Source: Mesorhizobium sp. Pch-S
GTDB lineage: Bacteria > Pseudomonadota > Alphaproteobacteria > Rhizobiales > Rhizobiaceae
DNA: 64,000 bases
Direction of reading: 5' to 3'
NCBI RefSeq assembly: GCF_004136315.1
Contig: NZ_CP029562.1
Span: forward strand, 2,919,501-2,983,500
Shown here: one piece after another, positions 60,828-64,000 of the stretch
How positions within the stretch are numbered: position 1 is the stretch's first letter
How the letters are laid out: the number at the start of each line of letters is the position of its first letter
Notes under the pieces: model-generated
The model's database searches: none
Told to the model about the DNA's origin: nothing
The model's input: only the letters and a program-made list of their open reading frames with translations
Program-made: the position numbers and the translations under genes

Positions 60828-62017
60828 TTAGGACGTCATGTGGCGGCGGCTTGCCGATCTGTTCTCCCACAAACCAGCCGCCAGCATGACGATGGTGGTC
60901 AGCCAGCCCATCGTCAGAAGGTCGACTTTGAACGCGACCGGGAACAACAGCGCCAGTGCGACGATGGCGGCAATGTGGGAAACCGGCACGGTGCCGTAGA
61001 CCATCTTCTTGTAGATGGCGCTGCCGAGCAGGTAGATCGCTGGTCCCCCGCACAAGGTCAGGGCGTAGGCCGTCTTCAGGCCGTCATGCGGATGGGCAAG
61101 CACAAGGTCGTTGCCGACGGCCGTGGCGATGATCCCGCCGATCAGCACGGCATGGATGTAGTGGAAATAGGCGCCGAGCCGGCCGGGGTCGTCGGAACGG
61201 GTGATGGTTTCGGTCGCATCCTTGCTCGATGTCCCGAAATACAGCCACCACATCGCCAGGGTACCGAGGAAGGTGGCGAGCAGGGCCGACAGCACGGCAG
61301 GCTCCCAAACCTCCGCGCGGCCGAGCGTTGCGCCGGTGGCAAGCAACGTTTCGCCAAGCGCGACGATGACGAACAGCTGGCAGCGTTCCGCCAGGTGTCC
61401 ACCCTCGATGGTCCAGTCGCTCGTTCTGGAGCGGCCAAACCCGGGAAGCGCGAAACCGAACATCGGCGACAGGTATTCGCAGGCGATCGCAACGGCCCAT
61501 AGCGCTGCGCGGGTCCAGTGCTCGGCGAGAGCACCGGCGATCCAGAACACCGCTGCGATCGAAAGCCAGCCAGCATGCGCCGGTAGTTGGCGGAGAGCGG
61601 ATGGTTCGGCCCCAGTTCCCAGACGACATAGGCCGTGCGGCCGACCTGTATCGCGACATAGGCGAGTGCAAAGACCAGCCCGCGATCGCCGAAGGCTCCT
61701 GGAATGGCCGAGGCCATCACCAGGGCCGCAAGCATCACCCCAAACAGCGCCCCACGAATGCGCGGGGTCTCGGGGTCGAACCAGTTGGTGAACCAGCACG
61801 TGTACTGCCACCCGAGCCAGACCGCGAACCACAGGATCAGCGTTTCGACAACGCCGGTCGGTGTCAGATTGGTCAACAGCTCATGGCTGAGCTGGGTGAC
61901 TGCGAAGACATAGACCAGGTCGAAGAACAGCTCCTCGAACGTGACGCGGGCGTGATGGCCGTCACGCTGCCGCAGCAGAGGGTGGTGCCCGGTCATCTTG
62001 CTGGCTTCGACAGTCAT
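60828..62017 (-). pseudogene. Low temperature requirement protein A (LtrA) family, frameshifted
   Basis: A membrane protein split between two frames. From ATG 62017 the first frame reads VTFEELFFDLVYVFAVTQLSHEL to NYRRMLAG; the second continues WLSIAAVFWIAGALAEHW to the stop at 60828. One missing C near 61568/61569 (GGCTGG for GGCCTGG) explains the break, and restoring it gives the family-like NYRRMLAWLSIAAVFWIAG. The repaired protein would have about 396 residues with 10 or more helices. It may be a true pseudogene or a sequencing error. GAGGGG precedes the ATG. Function of LtrA proteins is poorly known. Confidence 0.85.
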
Positions 62018-62142
62018 CCCGTGTTCCCCTCGAAAAAGACAACGCCAAATTGAACACCGACCCGAACTGACCGCAATCGTTGCAGGCGGGGTTCTTCACA
62101 GGCTTCGCGAAGATCCCCGCCGCACGTCGACAGGACGCCAGC

Positions 62143-62916
62143 CTACTTGGTGGTGTAGCCGCCATTGACCAGGATGGTCTGTCCGGTCATCCACCAGCCG
62201 TCGGAGACCAGCATGCGGATCCATGGCACGATGTCCTGGATGTCGGTCAGGCCCGTCTTTGAGAAGTTCGACAATGCTGCAGCCGTCCTGTGGTAGGCGA
62301 CCGCATCGGCCCCTTCGGCCGGATAGAAGAACGGGGTGTCCATCGGACCGGGGCCGATCGCGGTTACCGAGATGCCACGCTCGCCGAATTCCTTGGAGGC
62401 TGCACGCGTGAAGTGCTCCACAGGTGCCTTGGTTCCGGCATAGCTGGAATAGAAGGGCGTGAAGGCGCCTAGCAGCGAGGTCACCAGGGTACAGATCTTG
62501 CCATTGTCGTTGACGTTCCTGCCTGCCTCCTTGAGGAAGAAGAAGGCCGTCTTGGCGTTCACCGCGCTCATCTCGTCATATTCGGCTTCCGAAATCTCGA
62601 CCATCGGCTTCTTCAGCACCTTGCCGACGGTGTTGATGGCGATGTCGGGGCGGCCGACCGCCGCGACAGTGTCCGCAAAGAGCTTTTCAATGGCGCCGGC
62701 CGTGGTGAGGTCTGCCTGGAAGGCTACTGCCTTGGCGCCCGCAGCCGTTACCGCAGCGAGCGTGGCATCGGCGTCGGCCTTGGTGGCTGCGCTGTTGTAG
62801 TGGATGGCGATCGCCCCGGCGCCATGGGCCGCGAGATCGCGGGCGATGAGTCCGCCGAGGTTCTTTGCGCCTCCGGCGATGAGAACGGTTTTTCCCTTGA
62901 TGCTGTGATCGGTCAT
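62143..62916 (-). CDS. SDR family oxidoreductase
   Basis: A 257-residue classical-type SDR. The nucleotide motif is IAGGAKNLGGLIA (about 13-25), NTVGKV replaces the usual NNAG, and the catalytic region is SLLGAFTPFYSSYAGTKAP with Tyr-x3-Lys (YAGTK). AAGGAGG precedes ATG 62916. It is divergent from a LysR gene with a palindrome between them, so it is the likely LysR target. Substrate unknown. Confidence 0.9.
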   Translation of the reverse strand: MTDHSIKGKTVLIAGGAKNLGGLIARDLAAHGAGAIAIHYNSAATKADADATLAAVTAAGAKAVAFQADLTTAGAIEKLFADTVAAVGRPDIAINTVGKVLKKPMVEISEAEYDEMSAVNAKTAFFFLKEAGRNVNDNGKICTLVTSLLGAFTPFYSSYAGTKAPVEHFTRAASKEFGERGISVTAIGPGPMDTPFFYPAEGADAVAYHRTAAALSNFSKTGLTDIQDIVPWIRMLVSDGWWMTGQTILVNGGYTTK

Positions 62917-62986
62917 GACGTGGCCTCCTTTGCTTTCCGTCACCACGCCATGTATCGTCTGAGAAATTCGCATAAAGCTGCCATTT

Positions 62987-63003
62987 CTGACATCACTTGT
63001 CAG
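62987..63003. promoter_or_regulatory. Candidate LysR binding site
   Basis: CTGACA-TCACT-TGTCAG, an inverted repeat of 6-bp arms with 5-bp spacer between the divergent SDR and LysR genes. It includes the T-N11-A form typical of LysR sites. Confidence 0.5.
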
Positions 63004-63030
63004 AGTTAGCTACCAAAGGAACGCCTGGAT

Positions 63031-63930
63031 TTGGATCGGATAGACCTGTTCCGCATCTTTGCGCGGGTCGTCGAATGCTCCAGTTTCACCCGCGCGGCGG
63101 CGACACTGGGACTGCCGCGCTCATCCGTTTCGGCGGCGGTCATCGAGCTCGAAGACCGTGTCGGCGCCAGATTGCTGCACCGGACGACACGACGCGTTTC
63201 GCCCACCCAGGATGGCACTGCCTTCTACGACCGCTGCCTGCGCGTGATCGCTGATGTCGAGGAAACGGAAACCCTGTTCAGACTAGCCGGAAAGGAACCG
63301 TCCGGCAGGCTGAAGGTCGACGTGCCAGGCCGTATCGGACGCCTGGTCATCGCCCCGGCTCTGCCCGGTTTCCTCGAAAGGTATCCTCAGATCGATATCG
63401 ACCTCGGTGTCACGGATCGTGCCGTCAACCTGATCGAGGACAGTGTCGATTGTGTCCTGCGGGTCGGTCCTCTGGCGGATTCGGGGCTTATCGCGCGTTC
63501 GATCGGGCAACTGCCTCTCATCAACGTCGCCAGTCCCGCCTATCTCGAACGCCATGGCGTGCCGATGGCACCGGGCGATCTGAAGGATCATCTGGCGGTC
63601 AATTATGCATCCCCTTCGAGTGGCCGTATCGACGATTGGGAATGGCTGGAGAATGGGGTCTTGCACTCTCTTCCGATGCGTGGCCGCGTGACCCCCAACA
63701 GCGCTGAAGCCTGCATTGCCTGCTGTCTTGCCGGGCTAGGGCTGATCCAGATTCCCGCCTATGATGTCCGCCCCCATCTTGAGGCCGGCGAACTCGTCGA
63801 GGTGTTGCCGGGCTTTCAAGCGGAGCCAATGGCCATGACGATCCTCTATCCAAGCAGGCAGCATCTGTCCCGCAGGTTGCACGTCTTTGCCGACTGGCTG
63901 GAGGAGTTGTTGCGGAATGCCGTCAGATAG
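63031..63930 (+). CDS. LysR family transcriptional regulator
   Basis: A 299-residue regulator. The N-terminal winged HTH (about 2-60; FARVVECSSFTRAAATLGLPRSSVSAAVIELEDRVGARLLHRTTRRV) is followed by the periplasmic-binding-protein-like effector domain (about 90-295). The start is a TTG with AAAGGA 10 bp upstream. It is divergent from the SDR gene that it probably controls. Confidence 0.93.
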   Translation: MDRIDLFRIFARVVECSSFTRAAATLGLPRSSVSAAVIELEDRVGARLLHRTTRRVSPTQDGTAFYDRCLRVIADVEETETLFRLAGKEPSGRLKVDVPGRIGRLVIAPALPGFLERYPQIDIDLGVTDRAVNLIEDSVDCVLRVGPLADSGLIARSIGQLPLINVASPAYLERHGVPMAPGDLKDHLAVNYASPSSGRIDDWEWLENGVLHSLPMRGRVTPNSAEACIACCLAGLGLIQIPAYDVRPHLEAGELVEVLPGFQAEPMAMTILYPSRQHLSRRLHVFADWLEELLRNAVR

Positions 63931-63946
63931 GCCCTTTCCAGGGCCT
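63929..63946 (+). terminator. Hairpin after the LysR gene
   Basis: AGGCCCT / AGGGCCT stem with TTCC loop, overlapping the lysR stop codon; no T run follows, so terminator function is tentative. The last 50 bp of the window hold no recognisable feature. Confidence 0.4.
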
Positions 63947-64000
63947 GTTGCGGACACGCCAGGTCCGTCTCTTCGACAGGGCACTATTCGATCTTGCCAC

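Noticed and set aside
1..64000. CRISPR array, tRNA or rRNA gene, prophage or transposase
   Set aside because: No regularly spaced repeats, cloverleaf-like sequence, rRNA segment or recombinase/transposase protein was found on reading both strands.

Overview
The window is high-GC DNA from an alphaproteobacterium, most likely a Mesorhizobium-like member of the Rhizobiales. This rests on gene content and layout: a 6S RNA of alphaproteobacterial type directly upstream of the 5-formyl-THF cyclo-ligase gene, an S4-protein/FdxA/CarD block behind a Suv3-like helicase, a phaR/phaAB polyhydroxybutyrate locus, many TetR/GntR/ABC genes, and repeated copies of a two-hairpin intergenic element resembling rhizobial mosaic repeats. 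No prophage, plasmid gene, insertion sequence, CRISPR array, tRNA or rRNA gene was seen. The window looks like ordinary chromosome with accessory catabolic patches.

Layout. 0-8.5 kb: end of a CPA1 antiporter, a TetR gene divergent from a beta-helix/diheme-cytochrome pair, two tandem secreted Cys-repeat proteins, glmM and an outer-membrane beta-barrel. 8.5-13.5 kb: DUF1304, M32 carboxypeptidase, and a GntR gene next to a nitroreductase that carries the substrate-lid residues of iodotyrosine deiodinase, then an M20 amidohydrolase. 13.5-20.4 kb: ABC exporter, rpmE, MHS transporter, TetR with an NmrA-like/DUF1772 pair, SelW-like protein, YebC. 20.6-25.5 kb: a BetI-like TetR regulator with two paralogous Pot-type binding proteins flanking a flavin amine oxidase, but no permease. 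25.5-32.6 kb: M19 dipeptidase, MatB-like ligase, a frameshifted phaR, phaA, phaB, MFS exporter. 32.6-33.5 kb: an unusual gene-free stretch rich in GANTC and TTAA. 33.5-45.5 kb: Suv3-like helicase, S4 protein, FdxA, CarD, VWA protein, GH25 lysozyme, GNAT, MoxR, 6S RNA, FTHF cyclo-ligase, YmdB-like phosphoesterase, TerC. 45.5-47.4 kb: VOC protein and an ArsR/SRPBCC module. 47.4-57 kb: a Pot-type ABC transporter without binding protein, divergent from a class III aminotransferase, then EamA, PhyH, AraC and a Rieske oxygenase. 57-64 kb: small basic and secreted proteins, a diguanylate cyclase, an AT-richer orphan, a frameshifted ltrA, and a divergent SDR/LysR pair.

The most interesting inference is that three separated blocks form one amine regulon. 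A TTGAA-N6-TTCAA-type inverted repeat occurs near the BetI-like regulator (about 25.17 kb), between the ABC operon and the aminotransferase (50.46 kb), and immediately upstream of the Rieske oxygenase (56.44 kb). The Rieske enzyme has the Glu205/His208/His213 arrangement I recall from carnitine monooxygenase CntA. One block has binding proteins without a transporter and another has a transporter without a binding protein, so they may complement each other in uptake and breakdown of a polyamine or quaternary amine.

Other points are two single-base frameshifts (phaR, ltrA), repeat elements that supply a start codon and a stop codon to neighbouring genes, a leaderless-looking arsR whose operator overlaps its ATG, and a foldable leader in front of carD.
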